From contig NZ_KI783312.1 of assembly GCF_000510725.1 (NCBI RefSeq), positions 135,266 to 199,265 on the forward strand: a stretch of DNA of 64,000 nt, in the 5' to 3' direction. The DNA comes from Pseudoxanthomonas sp. J31. GTDB taxonomy: Bacteria; Pseudomonadota; Gammaproteobacteria; Xanthomonadales; Xanthomonadaceae. Positions 41,133-56,897 of the stretch are shown here, in pieces. The notes beneath the pieces were generated by a model. It saw only the letters and a program-made list of their open reading frames with translations, was not told the DNA's origin and did no database searches. The translations under genes were made by a program, and so were the position numbers. How positions within the stretch are numbered: the stretch's first letter is position 1; each line of letters opens with the position of its first letter.

Positions 41133-41161
41133 AGCCTATGCCAGCGGGCTGTCGGCGGCAA
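41133..41161 (-). promoter_or_regulatory. Promoter of spoT, probably leaderless
   Basis: On the minus strand TTGCCG (41156-41161), 17 bp, TAGGCT (41133-41138), then only 7 nt to the ATG, and no Shine-Dalgarno. Transcription should begin at or next to the start codon, independent of relA. Confidence 0.6.
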
Positions 41162-41207
41162 ACCTTGCGGCGCCCGCGGCGACGTGCATCCGCCCCGTTT
41201 CCGCGCC

Positions 41208-43391
41208 TCAACCGAGCCTCCACGCCCGCTCCACGCCCGGCAGCGCGTCCAGCTTGCCCAGCAGGGTGGCCAGCTGGCCGTAATCGTTCACCCGCAGGCG
41301 CAGGCGCAGCTGCAGGCGGCCGTCGGCGTGCAGGTCCGAGCGGATGTCGGCCACGTGCGCGTCCTCCTGGGCGATCAGGGTGGTCACGTCCTTCAGCAGC
41401 CACTTGCGGTCCACCGCCCGCACCGCCACGTCGACCTCGTAGCCGCTGCCGCCGGAGCCCCATTCCACCGGCAGCACCCGCTGCGGCTGGGCCGCGGCCA
41501 GGCGGGCGAAGGAAGCGCATTCGGCGCGGTGCACGGTCACGCCACGGCTGCGGGTGAGGTAGCCGGTGATCGGCTCGCCCGGCACCGGCTGGCAGCAGCG
41601 CGCCAGCTGCACCAGCAGGTTGCCCACGCCCTCCACGGTGAAGCCCGGGCGTGGCCTGGCGCGCGCCTGGCGGCTGGCCGGGCGCGGCGGCAGCGCCGGC
41701 GCGGCCTGGCTGGCGGCGGCTTCGGCCGCGCGCTCCAGTTCGTGCAGCGCGCGCCCGATCTGGTGCGGGCCGACGTCGCCAAGAGCGACCTGGATGTACA
41801 GGTCGTCGACCGTCTCGGCGTGGAACTTCTTCGCCACCGGGGCCAAGTCGGCGGACTGCAGGCCCAGGCGCTTGAGCTCGCGCTCGAGCATCTCGCGGCC
41901 AGCCTGGACGTTGCGCGAGCGGTCCAGCTTGTGGAACCAGGCGCGGACCTTGTCGCGCGAGCGGCCGCTGGCCAGGTAGCCGTTGGCCGGCAGCAGCCAG
42001 TCGCGCTTGGGGTCCGGCTCCTTGCCGGTCAGGATCTCGACCTTGTCGCCGCTGCGCAGGCGGTAGCCCAGCGGCACGATGCGGCCGTTGACCTTGGCCC
42101 CGCGGTAGCGGTGCCCGACCATGGTGTGCACGTGGTAGGCGAAGTCCAGCGGGGTGGAGCCGCGCGGCAGGTCGATCACCTCGCCCTTGGGGGTCAGCGC
42201 GTAGACCCGCTCCTCCACCAGCTCGGCGTCCAGCGCCACGGCCAGGCCCTCGTCGCGGTTCTCCGAGGCCTGCTCCAGCAGCTGCCGCATCCACGCGATC
42301 TTGCGCTCGAACGCGCGGCCGGCGCCCTTGCCGGCCGCGCTGCCGCCGGTCTCCTTGTAGCGCCAGTGCGCGGCCACGCCCAGCTCGGCCTGCTCGTGCA
42401 TCTCGCGGGTGCGGATCTGCACCTCCAGCGTGCGTCCCTCCGGACCGACCACCGCGGTGTGCAGCGAACTGTAGCCGTTGGGCTTGGGCCGGGCGATGTA
42501 GTCGTCGAACTCCCCCGGCACCGGCACCCACAGCGAATGGACCACGCCCAGGGCGGCGTAGCAGGCGGCCACGTCGGCCACCATCACCCGCACCGCGCGC
42601 AGGTCGTAGAGCTTGTCCAGCGGCAGCTGCTTCTTCTGCATCTTCCGCCAGATGCTGTAGATGTGCTTGGGCCGGCCGCTGATCTCCGCGGCCAGCCCGT
42701 GCACGGCCAGGGCCCGGCCCAGCTGGGCCTTGACCGATTCGATGTAGCGCTCGCGGTCGGCGCGGCTTTCGTCCAGCTCGTGGGCGATGCGGCGGTAGGT
42801 GTCCGGCTCCAGCGCCCGGAACGCCAGGTCCTCCAGTTCCCACTTCAGTTGCCAGATGCCCAGGCGGTTGGCCAGGGGGGCGTGGATGTCGCGGGTCAGC
42901 TGCGCCAGCGCGCGCTGCTCCTCGCCCGGCAGGTCCTGGGCGGCGCGCATCCGCGCCAGCTGCCGCGACAGCAGCACCGGCACCACGCGCAGGTCCTGGA
43001 TGATCGCCAGCAGCAGCCGGCGCAGGCCCTCGCCGTTGCGCCCGGCCTCGCGCCCGGCGTGCAGGGCCCAGACCTGGTCGGCCGCGTCCTGGCCGTCGAG
43101 CAGGCCGGTCACCGCCGGCCACTGCGCGCATACCCTGGCGGCCACCACCGCACGCAGCCCCGGCAGGTCGTACAGCAGGGCGGCGGCCAGCGCCGGCTCG
43201 TCGGCGTCCAGGGCGACCAGGTTGCGCAGGGTATCGGCGATCACCGGCCACGGCAGCGAGGCCTGGTGCCCGGTGCCCTCGGCGTCCCATGCCTGCAGCA
43301 GCAGCTCGCGCAGGCTGGCCGGCAACCGGGACGCGGCCGGGTCCCGCAGCAGGGCATGCAATCCGTCGATGGAGGGGCGCGACAAGGCCAT
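41208..43391 (-). CDS. relA: (p)ppGpp synthetase RelA
   Basis: A protein of 727 residues. The N-terminal pseudo-hydrolase domain has lost the HD pair (ALAAALLYDLPGLRA), so only synthesis is expected. The synthetase domain carries EFDDYIARPKPNGYSSLHT near residue 295, the ExDD motif of monofunctional RelA. TGS (VYALTPKGEVIDLPRGSTPL), helical, zinc-finger-like (RCCQPVPGEPITGYLT) and ACT domains follow. Ribosome-associated RelA answers uncharged tRNA. The ATG at 43391 is the family start; the longer frame upstream is not conserved. Confidence 0.96.
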   Translation of the reverse strand: MALSRPSIDGLHALLRDPAASRLPASLRELLLQAWDAEGTGHQASLPWPVIADTLRNLVALDADEPALAAALLYDLPGLRAVVAARVCAQWPAVTGLLDGQDAADQVWALHAGREAGRNGEGLRRLLLAIIQDLRVVPVLLSRQLARMRAAQDLPGEEQRALAQLTRDIHAPLANRLGIWQLKWELEDLAFRALEPDTYRRIAHELDESRADRERYIESVKAQLGRALAVHGLAAEISGRPKHIYSIWRKMQKKQLPLDKLYDLRAVRVMVADVAACYAALGVVHSLWVPVPGEFDDYIARPKPNGYSSLHTAVVGPEGRTLEVQIRTREMHEQAELGVAAHWRYKETGGSAAGKGAGRAFERKIAWMRQLLEQASENRDEGLAVALDAELVEERVYALTPKGEVIDLPRGSTPLDFAYHVHTMVGHRYRGAKVNGRIVPLGYRLRSGDKVEILTGKEPDPKRDWLLPANGYLASGRSRDKVRAWFHKLDRSRNVQAGREMLERELKRLGLQSADLAPVAKKFHAETVDDLYIQVALGDVGPHQIGRALHELERAAEAAASQAAPALPPRPASRQARARPRPGFTVEGVGNLLVQLARCCQPVPGEPITGYLTRSRGVTVHRAECASFARLAAAQPQRVLPVEWGSGGSGYEVDVAVRAVDRKWLLKDVTTLIAQEDAHVADIRSDLHADGRLQLRLRLRVNDYGQLATLLGKLDALPGVERAWRLG

Positions 43392-43413
43392 TCCGGCGCG
43401 TGGGGTTGTGCCT

Positions 43414-43443
43414 ACACTATCGATCAATGCACCGCGCCAACAA
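43414..43443 (-). promoter_or_regulatory. Promoter of relA
   Basis: On the minus strand TTGTTG (43438-43443), 18 bp, TAGTGT (43414-43419), 22 nt before the ATG. Confidence 0.45.
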
Positions 43444-43494
43444 GCCGGCCCCGCCATGGACGGACGCCGGGGCGCTGCGTACGCCAAAACAGAT

Positions 43495-43516
43495 GCGGCC
43501 GCCCTGGGGCGGCCGC
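43495..43516 (-). terminator. Terminator of dps
   Basis: A perfect 9-bp stem GCGGCCGCC/GGCGGCCGC with loop CTGG, followed on the minus strand by TCTGTTTTGG, 24 bp past the dps stop. Confidence 0.8.
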
Positions 43517-43540
43517 AAGAGGGGGTACCGCGGCGGCCGC

Positions 43541-44101
43541 TTATTCCAGCAGCGAGCGCAGCATCCAGGCGTACTTCTCGTGGGTCTGCAGGCGCTGGGT
43601 CAGCAGGTCCACGGTCGGATCGTCGCCGGCGTCGTCGGCGATCTTGAGCACGCTGCGCGCGGTGCGGCACACCGCCTCGTTGCCCTCGACCAGCTGCTGG
43701 ACCATGCCCTTCCAGTCCGGAACGCCGTCGGCGCCCTGCTCCTCGCGGATCGAGGTCAGGCGGGTGAACTCGGCATAGGAACCGGGGGCGTTGAAGCCCA
43801 GCGCGCGGGTGCGCTCGGCGACCTCGTCCAGCGCGTTCCACTGCTCGGTGTACTGGTCCATGAACATCGCATGCAGCGAGTTGAACATCGGACCGGTCAC
43901 GTTCCAGTGGAAGTTGTGGGTCTTCAGGTAGAGGGTGAAAGCGTCGGCGAGGTAACGCGCCAGGCCTTCCGCGATCTCCTTGCGGTCGCTGGCGTCGATG
44001 CCGATCTCGATGCGCGAGGAGGACGCGACCGGGTTGAGGCCGGAGGCCTTGCGCGGCTTGGTGGAAGAAGCGGATTTCGTGGCGGGCTTGGCCTTTGCCA
44101 T
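43541..44101 (-). CDS. dps: Dps-type ferritin-like DNA-binding/iron-storage protein
   Basis: A protein of 186 residues. The interfacial ferroxidase motif is present: KTHNFHWNVTGPMFNSLHAM followed by FMDQYTEQWNALDEVAER. The first 30 or so residues are Lys/Ser/Ala-rich, a tail type known to bind DNA in Dps proteins. It forms dodecamers that oxidise iron with peroxide and protect DNA. AGGAG precedes the ATG at 44101. Divergent from hrpA; no clear OxyR or Fur site seen in the 99-bp gap. Confidence 0.95.
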   Translation of the reverse strand: MAKAKPATKSASSTKPRKASGLNPVASSSRIEIGIDASDRKEIAEGLARYLADAFTLYLKTHNFHWNVTGPMFNSLHAMFMDQYTEQWNALDEVAERTRALGFNAPGSYAEFTRLTSIREEQGADGVPDWKGMVQQLVEGNEAVCRTARSVLKIADDAGDDPTVDLLTQRLQTHEKYAWMLRSLLE

Positions 44102-44200
44102 GTTGCACTCCTGGGGCTTTGGGTCCACGGAACTGGTGGGGACTGTCAGAATACACACTAACTCCGCCCGCGTTATGCAAAGTTTCACACGGCCCCATAG

Positions 44201-47200
44201 ATGGAATCGATCCCCGACGACCTGCGCCAGGCCCTCGACGATGGCCGGGTTGCGATTTCCGGCGCCCTGAGCCGCGACCGCGGCCGGCTGCACGGGCTGT
44301 GGTCGCGCTGGCGCGGGAAGCCGGCCGACGCCGAACTGCGCGCACGCTTCGAACAGGCGCTGGCGGCCTCGGTCGCGGCCTGCCAGGCGCGCGCCGAAGG
44401 CCTGCCGCCCATCACCCTGGATCCGGCGCTGCCGATCACCGCCGAGGCCGAACGCATCGTCGAACTGGTGCGCACCCACCAGGTGGTGGTGGTGGCGGGC
44501 GAGACGGGCTCCGGCAAGACCACCCAGCTGCCCAAGCTGTGCCTGGCCGCCGGGCGCGGCGTGGCCGGGACCATCGGCTGCACCCAGCCGCGCCGGATCG
44601 CCGCCCGTGCGGTGGCCGCGCGCGTGGCCGAGGAGCTGAAGACCCCGCTGGGCGGGATGGTCGGCTACCAGGTGCGCTTCACCGACAACGTCGGCCCCGA
44701 TACCCGGGTCAAGTTCATGACCGACGGCATCCTGCTGGCGGAGATCGCCTCCGACCGCTGGCTGTCGGCCTACGACACGATCATCGTCGACGAGGCCCAC
44801 GAACGCAGCCTCAACATCGACTTCCTGCTGGGCTACCTCAAGCAGCTGCTGCGCAAGCGCCCGGACCTGAAGCTGATCGTCACCTCGGCGACGATCGACA
44901 CCGCGCGCTTCGCCCGCCACTTCGACGACGCGCCGGTGGTCGAGGTCGCCGGCCGCACCTACCCGGTGGAAGTGCGCTACCGGCCGCCGGACGGCCCGCT
45001 GGAGGAACCGCCGGCGCAGACCGGCCGCAAGCCGGCGCGGCACGAGCGCGAGGCCGACCCGGTGGCGGCGATCACCGCCGTGGTCGACGAGATCACCGCC
45101 GAGGACCCGCGCGGCGACGTGCTGGTGTTCCTGCCCGGCGAGCGCGAGATCCGCGACGTGCACCGCGCCCTGGAGAAACGCCAGTACCGTTCCACCGAGG
45201 TGCTGCCGCTGTACGCGCGGCTGTCGGCCAGGGACCAGGACCGGGTGTTCAACCCCGGCCCGCAGCGGCGCATCGTGCTGGCGACCAACGTCGCCGAGAC
45301 CTCGCTGACGGTGCCGCGGATCCGCTACGTGATCGACCCCGGCGATGCCCGGGTCAAGCGCTACAGCCCGCGCTCGAAGATCGACCGCCTGCACGTGGAG
45401 CCGATCAGCCAGGCCAGCGCCAACCAGCGCAAGGGCCGCTGCGGCCGCGTGTCCGAGGGCGTGTGCTACCGCCTGTATTCGGAGGCCGACTTCCTCTCCC
45501 GCCCGGAATTCACCGACCCGGAGATCCGCCGTTCCAGCCTGGCCGGGGTGATCCTGCGCATGCTGCAGCTGGGCCTGGGCCGGATCGAGGACTTCCCGTT
45601 CCTGGAGCCGCCGGACGAACGCGCCATCGCCGACGGCTGGCAGCAGCTGATCGAGCTGGGCGCGGTCGAGGACGCCGGCAACGGCCAGCGCCGGCTGACC
45701 GCGATCGGCCGGCAGATGGCGCGCCTGCCGGTGGACGTGAAGCTGTCGCGCATGCTGGTGGCGGCACAGGCCCATGGCTGCCTGCGCGCGATGCTGCCGA
45801 TCGCCGCCTTCCTCGGCGTGCAGGACCCGCGCGAGCGCCCGGCCGACGCGCGCGAGGCCGCCGACAACGCCCATGCCCAGTTCGCCGATCCGCGCTCGGA
45901 GTTCGTCGGCATCCTGCGCCTGTGGCAGGCCTACGACGACGCCCATGGCGAGCTGACCCAGTCGAAACTGCGCGACTGGTGCACCAAGCGCTTCCTCGGC
46001 TTCCTGCGCATGCGTGAATGGCGCGAACTGCACCGCCAGCTCAGGCTGCTGTGCAACGAGCTGGGCTGGAGCGAGGAGGAGCCGGAACGCTCCCTGCTGC
46101 CGTTGCTGGCCGGCGCGCCGGCCCCGGGCGAGGCCCGCCAGGGCAACCGCCCCAGCCGCGGCGAGCTGCACCGCGCCGCGCGCCTTGCGCGCGAGGGGAA
46201 AACGGAGTCGGAGCCGCTTTCCCCCGCTTCACGCTCGCCATCGCCGCCTCCCCGCTCGGAAAGTGGCTCTGACCCCATTTCCGGGGAAGGCCGCTTCGGC
46301 GCGCGCGAGCGTGCCGCCGCCTACCAGGCGCTGCACCGCGCCCTGATCGCCGGCCTGCCCACCCAGCTCGGCCACCGCACCGAGAAGGGCGACTTCCAGG
46401 CCCCGCGCCAGCGCCGCTTCCAGCTGTTCCCCGCCTCGCCGCTGGCCAAGAAGCCGCCGCCGTGGGTGCTGGTCGCGACCCTGCTGGACACGCAGAAGGT
46501 CTGGGGCCTGACCGCGGCGGCGGTCGAGCCGGACTGGGCGATCGCCGAGCTGCCGCACCTGCTGGCGCGCAAGCACTTCGACCCGCGCTGGTCGCGCGCC
46601 CAGGGCAACGTGCTGGCCTCCGAGCAGATCAGCCTGTTCGGGCTGGTGCTGGCGCCCAAGCGCCCGGTCCACTACGGCCGCATCGACCCGGCCGGCGCCC
46701 ACGACCTGTTCGTGCGCCAGGGCCTGGTCACCGGCGAGATCGACACCAGGGCCTCGTTCGTGGCCGCCAACCTCAAGACCCTGGAGCAGGCGCGCGAGGA
46801 AGAGGCCAAGCTGCGCCGCGCCGGCCTGGTCGCCGACGAGGACTGGCAGGCGCGCTGGTACCTGGACCGGATCCCGGCCGAGATCCACTCGGCCACCGCG
46901 CTGGACGCCTGGTACCGCAAGCTGGAGCAGGAGAAGAAGCAGGCCCTGCGCTGGTCGCTGGCCGACCTGCTGCCCGGCGAGGGCCAGCAGGGCGACCTGT
47001 ATCCGAAGTACTTCGCGCTGGGCGACGCGCGCCTGCCGCTGCACTACAGGTTCGAGCCGGGCGCGGCCGACGACGGCGTCACCCTGGAGGTGCCGCTGCC
47101 GCTGCTCAACGCGCTGGATCCGGCGCGGCTGTCGTGGCTGGCGCCAGGCTTCGTCGCCGACAAGGCCGCCGGCCTGATCCGCACCCTGCCCAAGGCCATG

Positions 47201-48394
47201 CGCCGCAACTACGTGCCGGCGCCGGACTTCGGCCGCGCCTTCGCCGAGGCTTTCCCGCAACCCAGCGCCGACTCCATTGCCGGCGAGCTGGCGCGCTTCC
47301 TCACCCGTACCACCGGCAGCCCGGTGTCGGCGCTGGACTTCGACGAGGCCGCGCTGGAACCGCACCTGCGCATGAACCTGCGCCTGCGCGAGCTGCCGGA
47401 CCGCGGCGGCAAGGTGCTGGCCGAGTCGCGCGACCTGGACGACCTGCGCGCGCGCTTCGGCGAACGCGCCGCGCGCGCCTTTGCCGCCCGCGCCGCCAAC
47501 GCGCTGGCCACCAGCACCCGCGAGCTGCGCGAGTTCCCCGGGGAGCCGCTGCCGCTGCAGGTCACCGGCGAGGCCGGCGTGCCCGGTTTCCCGGCGCTGG
47601 TGGACGAAGGCACGCATGCGGTGCTGCGGGTGTTCGCCGACCGCGCCCAGGCCGAGGCCGCACACCCGCGCGGCGTCGACCGCCTGCTGCGCATCGCCCT
47701 GGCCGACAAGGCCAGGCAGGCGCGCAAGCAGCTGCCGGTCTCGCCCAAGCTGGGCCTGCTCTACGCGGCGATCGAGCAGTTCGGCGGATCGCCGCAGGAC
47801 AAGGCGCAGGAAAAGGAACAGTTGCGCGCCGACCTGGTCGAGGCCGCGCTCAACGCGGTGCTGGCCGACGGGCTCGGCGAAATCCGCGACCACGCCGCAT
47901 TCCAGAAGCGCGCCGAGGCCGCCGGCCGCCAGCTGTTCGCCGAGGCCATGCAGCGCCTGCAGCTGGCCGAGCAGATCCTGGCCGCGGTGGCCGCGCTCAA
48001 GCCGAAGCTGGAAGCCCCGCTGATGGGCTGGGCCGGCGCCAACCTCGACGACCTGCGCGCGCAACTGGACGGCCTGGTGCATCCGGGCTTCCTGCGCCAC
48101 ACCCCGGCCGAGGCACTGGCGCAGTTCCCGCGCTGGCTCAAGGGCATGAGCCTGCGCGCCGAGCGCGCCCTGCGTGATCCGGCGCGCGACCAGGCGCGCA
48201 TGCTGGAGCTGAAGCCGTTCACCGATGCCCTGGCCGCGGCCGCCGCGCGCGGCGTGGCCGACCAGCCGGGCTGGCAGTCATTGCGCTGGGAGGTGGAGGA
48301 GTTGCGGGTGCTGCTGTTTGCGCAGGAACTGGGTTCGCGCGGCGGCGTCTCGCCAAAGAAGCTGGCGCAGAAGCTAGCCGCGCTGGCGGATTGA
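44201..48394 (+). CDS. hrpA: DEAH-box ATP-dependent RNA helicase HrpA
   Basis: A protein of 1397 residues. Helicase core: [19 protein letters not shown] (motif I), [20 protein letters not shown] (DEAH), [14 protein letters not shown] (III), and [15 protein letters not shown] (VI). The HA2/OB and long C-terminal domains follow. E. coli HrpA is about 1300 residues; the extra length includes a low-complexity insert (about residues 640-705), part of which is encoded by a REP-like inverted repeat. HrpA acts in mRNA processing and rescue of stalled ribosomes. It is divergent from dps and overlaps no other gene. Confidence 0.96.
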   Translation: MESIPDDLRQALDDGRVAISGALSRDRGRLHGLWSRWRGKPADAELRARFEQALAASVAACQARAEGLPPITLDPALPITAEAERIVELVRTHQVVVVAGETGSGKTTQLPKLCLAAGRGVAGTIGCTQPRRIAARAVAARVAEELKTPLGGMVGYQVRFTDNVGPDTRVKFMTDGILLAEIASDRWLSAYDTIIVDEAHERSLNIDFLLGYLKQLLRKRPDLKLIVTSATIDTARFARHFDDAPVVEVAGRTYPVEVRYRPPDGPLEEPPAQTGRKPARHEREADPVAAITAVVDEITAEDPRGDVLVFLPGEREIRDVHRALEKRQYRSTEVLPLYARLSARDQDRVFNPGPQRRIVLATNVAETSLTVPRIRYVIDPGDARVKRYSPRSKIDRLHVEPISQASANQRKGRCGRVSEGVCYRLYSEADFLSRPEFTDPEIRRSSLAGVILRMLQLGLGRIEDFPFLEPPDERAIADGWQQLIELGAVEDAGNGQRRLTAIGRQMARLPVDVKLSRMLVAAQAHGCLRAMLPIAAFLGVQDPRERPADAREAADNAHAQFADPRSEFVGILRLWQAYDDAHGELTQSKLRDWCTKRFLGFLRMREWRELHRQLRLLCNELGWSEEEPERSLLPLLAGAPAPGEARQGNRPSRGELHRAARLAREGKTESEPLSPASRSPSPPPRSESGSDPISGEGRFGARERAAAYQALHRALIAGLPTQLGHRTEKGDFQAPRQRRFQLFPASPLAKKPPPWVLVATLLDTQKVWGLTAAAVEPDWAIAELPHLLARKHFDPRWSRAQGNVLASEQISLFGLVLAPKRPVHYGRIDPAGAHDLFVRQGLVTGEIDTRASFVAANLKTLEQAREEEAKLRRAGLVADEDWQARWYLDRIPAEIHSATALDAWYRKLEQEKKQALRWSLADLLPGEGQQGDLYPKYFALGDARLPLHYRFEPGAADDGVTLEVPLPLLNALDPARLSWLAPGFVADKAAGLIRTLPKAMRRNYVPAPDFGRAFAEAFPQPSADSIAGELARFLTRTTGSPVSALDFDEAALEPHLRMNLRLRELPDRGGKVLAESRDLDDLRARFGERAARAFAARAANALATSTRELREFPGEPLPLQVTGEAGVPGFPALVDEGTHAVLRVFADRAQAEAAHPRGVDRLLRIALADKARQARKQLPVSPKLGLLYAAIEQFGGSPQDKAQEKEQLRADLVEAALNAVLADGLGEIRDHAAFQKRAEAAGRQLFAEAMQRLQLAEQILAAVAALKPKLEAPLMGWAGANLDDLRAQLDGLVHPGFLRHTPAEALAQFPRWLKGMSLRAERALRDPARDQARMLELKPFTDALAAAAARGVADQPGWQSLRWEVEELRVLLFAQELGSRGGVSPKKLAQKLAALAD
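46195..46286 (+). repeat. REP-like inverted repeat inside hrpA
   Basis: Two arms of about 28 bp in opposite orientation, separated by about 35 bp. Arm 1 contains GGAGTCGGAGCCGCTTTCCC; the reverse complement of arm 2 reads GGGGTCAGAGCCACTTTCC. The core GTCrGAGCCrCTTT is of the kind found in REP elements linked to RAYT transposases in this bacterial group. It is read in frame and encodes a Ser/Pro-rich linker, near residues 665-695 of HrpA. Confidence 0.7.
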
Positions 48395-48441
48395 GCCCGG
48401 ATGCAAGCGATTCTGTTCATGCCGGCACCGGCGCGCGCCGG

Positions 48442-48447
48442 TATCCT
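48442..48447 (+). promoter_or_regulatory. -10-like hexamer of recQ (leaderless)
   Basis: TATCCT ends exactly 6 nt before the ATG at 48454, with no Shine-Dalgarno; no clear -35. Confidence 0.4.
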
Positions 48448-48453
48448 TGGCCC

Positions 48454-50322
<1,869 letters not shown>

Positions 50323-50340
50323 CGCTTCGCGGTGCCGGGC

Positions 50341-54828
<4,488 letters not shown>

Positions 54829-55040
54829 GGGGCCCGGGAACGGCCTGCGACGCGCGGGCGCGGGGGGGTGTGCAGGAGGACTATGGGCCCGCCAGGCGAT
54901 GGCTTCAACGCGGCCTCCGCGCCCGTCGCGCTGCCGTTCAGCGGCGCGGTGGCCGGGAACGCCAGGGACGCGGTATGGTCGCCGACAGGGGAGGACTCAG
55001 CGTGACCCGATGGCCGCCCCCCGCGGCCGGAGAGAATGCA

Positions 55041-55259
55041 ATGGTGAAGGAAAACCCTCGGCAGCCCGCACCCCAACGGGCAGGACTGCAGCAACGCCTT
55101 CACGATTTCGGGAAGGCGTACCGCAAGGCAAGGCAATGGCGTTCCCCCCCCGTCACCGCGCTGCTGGCGGCATGGCGATTCGCGCTGACGGGTGACAGTG
55201 GCCGTTTCGTGTCGCACGACGGGGCGCGGCTGTCGCGGATTTATCGCGGCGAGGACTGA
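55041..55259 (+). CDS. Possible small basic protein of unknown function
   Basis: 72 residues, strongly basic, no cysteines, no signal peptide and no clear membrane helix, though TALLAAWRFAL is weakly hydrophobic. GGAGAG lies 8 nt before the ATG. The frame ends LSRIYRGED. Codon choice is less GC-rich at third positions in the first 40 codons than in neighbouring genes, so it may be foreign or non-coding. I do not recognise it. It fills the gap between lhr (divergent) and a convergent small membrane protein gene. Confidence 0.4.
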   Translation: MVKENPRQPAPQRAGLQQRLHDFGKAYRKARQWRSPPVTALLAAWRFALTGDSGRFVSHDGARLSRIYRGED

Positions 55260-55403
55260 AGCGCTCCGTCCCCGACCGGCAGCCACGCCGGCTCACCACG
55301 TCGTCCGACGCTGCACGCGGCCGGGACGGGCGTTCTCGTCCCTGCGCCGCGCGTGCCGGCTTCCGCGCACCGGCGTGGTGCGGCAGCCTCCCTTTTTCCG
55401 TGC

Positions 55404-55910
55404 TCAGCGGCGGTAGACGTCGTCGCTGGTCCTGTTGGCCTGGATCGTGCGCACCGACTGCGTGCTGCGCACGTCGCCGCATTCGCTGCAGGCACGGGTG
55501 ACCACGACCTGGTAACGCTCCTCGGTCCAGCTCTCCTTGCGCACCAGGGTCTTGCCTTCGTTGGGGCCGGAGATCGAGCGCCCCACCACCGACTCGCGCC
55601 GGCGCGGCGTGGCCGCGACCAGGGTTTCCTCGCGGCCGGTCTCGGATACCGCGTACGGCGCGCCGCAGGCCGCGCAGCGCGCGTCCGCGGCCAGCCAGGC
55701 CTCCATCGGCAGCCGTCCGGCGTACCAGGCGAACGGCGCCGCACCGGCGATGAACACGTAGCGCAGCACCGGGTAATCGCGCGCCAGCCAGAACCACAGG
55801 ATGGCGGCGACCGCGATCACCGCCATCGTCCCGGCGACCAGGCCGTAGGCGTGGATCCGGTTCCTGTGGGCCACCTGTTCGGCGCTCAGCGCCGCCTCGT
55901 CTGCGCTCAT
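55404..55910 (-). CDS. Small membrane protein with two helices and a zinc-ribbon-like domain
   Basis: 168 residues of unknown function. Two adjacent hydrophobic helices (about residues 24-43 and 50-66) are followed by a soluble domain with CAACG and, 60 residues later, CSECG, which could form a four-Cys zinc site. GGAG precedes the ATG at 55910. It starts just past the tRNA-Lys terminator. I do not recognise a named family; the arrangement resembles small inner-membrane proteins of uncertain role found in this order. Confidence 0.7.
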   Translation of the reverse strand: MSADEAALSAEQVAHRNRIHAYGLVAGTMAVIAVAAILWFWLARDYPVLRYVFIAGAAPFAWYAGRLPMEAWLAADARCAACGAPYAVSETGREETLVAATPRRRESVVGRSISGPNEGKTLVRKESWTEERYQVVVTRACSECGDVRSTQSVRTIQANRTSDDVYRR

Positions 55911-55939
55911 CCTCAGCTCCGGGTAGGGGCGTGGGCAAC

Positions 55940-55964
55940 AAAAAACCCCGTGCGGCGACGGGGT
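55940..55964 (-). terminator. Intrinsic terminator of tRNA-Lys
   Basis: On the minus strand, ACCCCGT/ACGGGGT (7-bp stem, 6-nt loop) followed by TTTTTTG, 38 nt after the tRNA 3' end. A textbook rho-independent terminator. Confidence 0.9.
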
Positions 55965-56001
55965 CCAGAGCGACCGGCCTGGCAGGCCGGCGCGGAAGCA
56001 A

Positions 56002-56077
56002 TGGTGGGCCGTGTTGGAATCGAACCAACGACCAGCGGATTAAAAGTCCGATGCTCTACCGACTGAGCTAACGGCCC
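56002..56077 (-). tRNA. tRNA-Lys (anticodon TTT)
   Basis: 76 nt including an encoded CCA. On the minus strand the 5' acceptor GGGCCGT pairs with ACGGCCC, followed by ACCA. D-arm AGCTCAGTCGGTAGAGC, anticodon loop CTTTTAA (anticodon TTT), and T-loop GGTTCGATTCC are all intact. It follows queC on the same strand and is followed by its own terminator. Confidence 0.98.
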
Positions 56078-56173
56078 ACGGAGCCCGGCCAGGCCGGGGC
56101 CGCGCATTTTACCCGATCAGGCGGCTGCTGCGCCTGCCGGCGGCAACGGCGGCGTCCGCCGGCGACGCGCGCC

Positions 56174-56851
56174 TCAGCCGGCGGCCGCGACGTAGCGGGT
56201 CGGATCGGCCACGCCGGCGGCGGCAAAGCCGGCCGCGCGCAGCTGGCAGGCGTCGCAGTGGCCGCAGGCGCGGCCCTGCTCATCGGCGCGGTAGCAGGAC
56301 ACGGTCTGGGCGAAGTCCACGCCCAGGCGCAGGCCCTCGCGCACGATTTCGTCCTTGCCCATGCGGATCAGCGGTGCGTGCACGCGGATGCCCGCGCCTT
56401 CCACGCCGGCCTTGGTGGCCAGGTTGGCCAGCCGCTCGAAGGCCGCGACGAACTCCGGGCGGCAGTCCGGGTAGCCGGAATAGTCCACCGCGTTGACGCC
56501 GCAGAAGATGTCGGCCGCGCCCAGCACCTCGGCCCAGCCCAGCGCCACCGACAGCATGATGGTGTTGCGCGCCGGCACGTAGGTGACCGGGATGCCCTCG
56601 CCGCCGGCCTCCGGCACCTCGATGTCGTCGGTCAGCGCCGAGCCGCCGATGCTGCGCAGGTCGATGGCCACGGTCTTGTGCTCGACCGCGCCCAGGGCGC
56701 TGGCCACGCGCGCGGCGGCATCCAGTTCGGAGGTATGGCGCTGGCCATAGCGCACGCTCAACGCGTGCACGGCGAATCCCTGTTCGCGGGCGATGGCCAG
56801 GACGACGGCCGAATCCATGCCACCGGAGACGAGGGCGACGGCTTTCTTCAT
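56174..56851 (-). CDS. queC: 7-cyano-7-deazaguanine synthase
   Basis: A protein of 225 residues. ATP pyrophosphatase P-loop [13 protein letters not shown] near the N terminus; [20 protein letters not shown]; zinc Cys cluster [18 protein letters not shown]. It converts 7-carboxy-7-deazaguanine to preQ0, in the queuosine pathway that modifies wobble G34 of tRNAs. It follows queE on the same strand across a 46-bp gap with its own -10 element. Confidence 0.97.
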   Translation of the reverse strand: MKKAVALVSGGMDSAVVLAIAREQGFAVHALSVRYGQRHTSELDAAARVASALGAVEHKTVAIDLRSIGGSALTDDIEVPEAGGEGIPVTYVPARNTIMLSVALGWAEVLGAADIFCGVNAVDYSGYPDCRPEFVAAFERLANLATKAGVEGAGIRVHAPLIRMGKDEIVREGLRLGVDFAQTVSCYRADEQGRACGHCDACQLRAAGFAAAGVADPTRYVAAAG

Positions 56852-56877
56852 GGGAACTGCTTTGTGTGGGGTGGCCC

Positions 56878-56883
56878 ATTGTA
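56878..56883 (-). promoter_or_regulatory. -10 element of queC
   Basis: TACAAT on the minus strand, 26 nt before the ATG; no clear -35. Confidence 0.4.
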
Positions 56884-56897
56884 GGGCCGCATCCGGG

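Noticed and set aside
43495-43541. Repeated GCGGCCGC strings near dps and rpmE2 as a dispersed repeat family
   Set aside because: They are the stems of separate terminators with different loops and flanks; similarity reflects base composition.
43541-46171. Minus-strand frame of 876 codons ending as dps
   Set aside because: Only the last 186 codons are Dps; the N-terminal part is the shadow of hrpA and the ATG at 44101 has an AGGAG.
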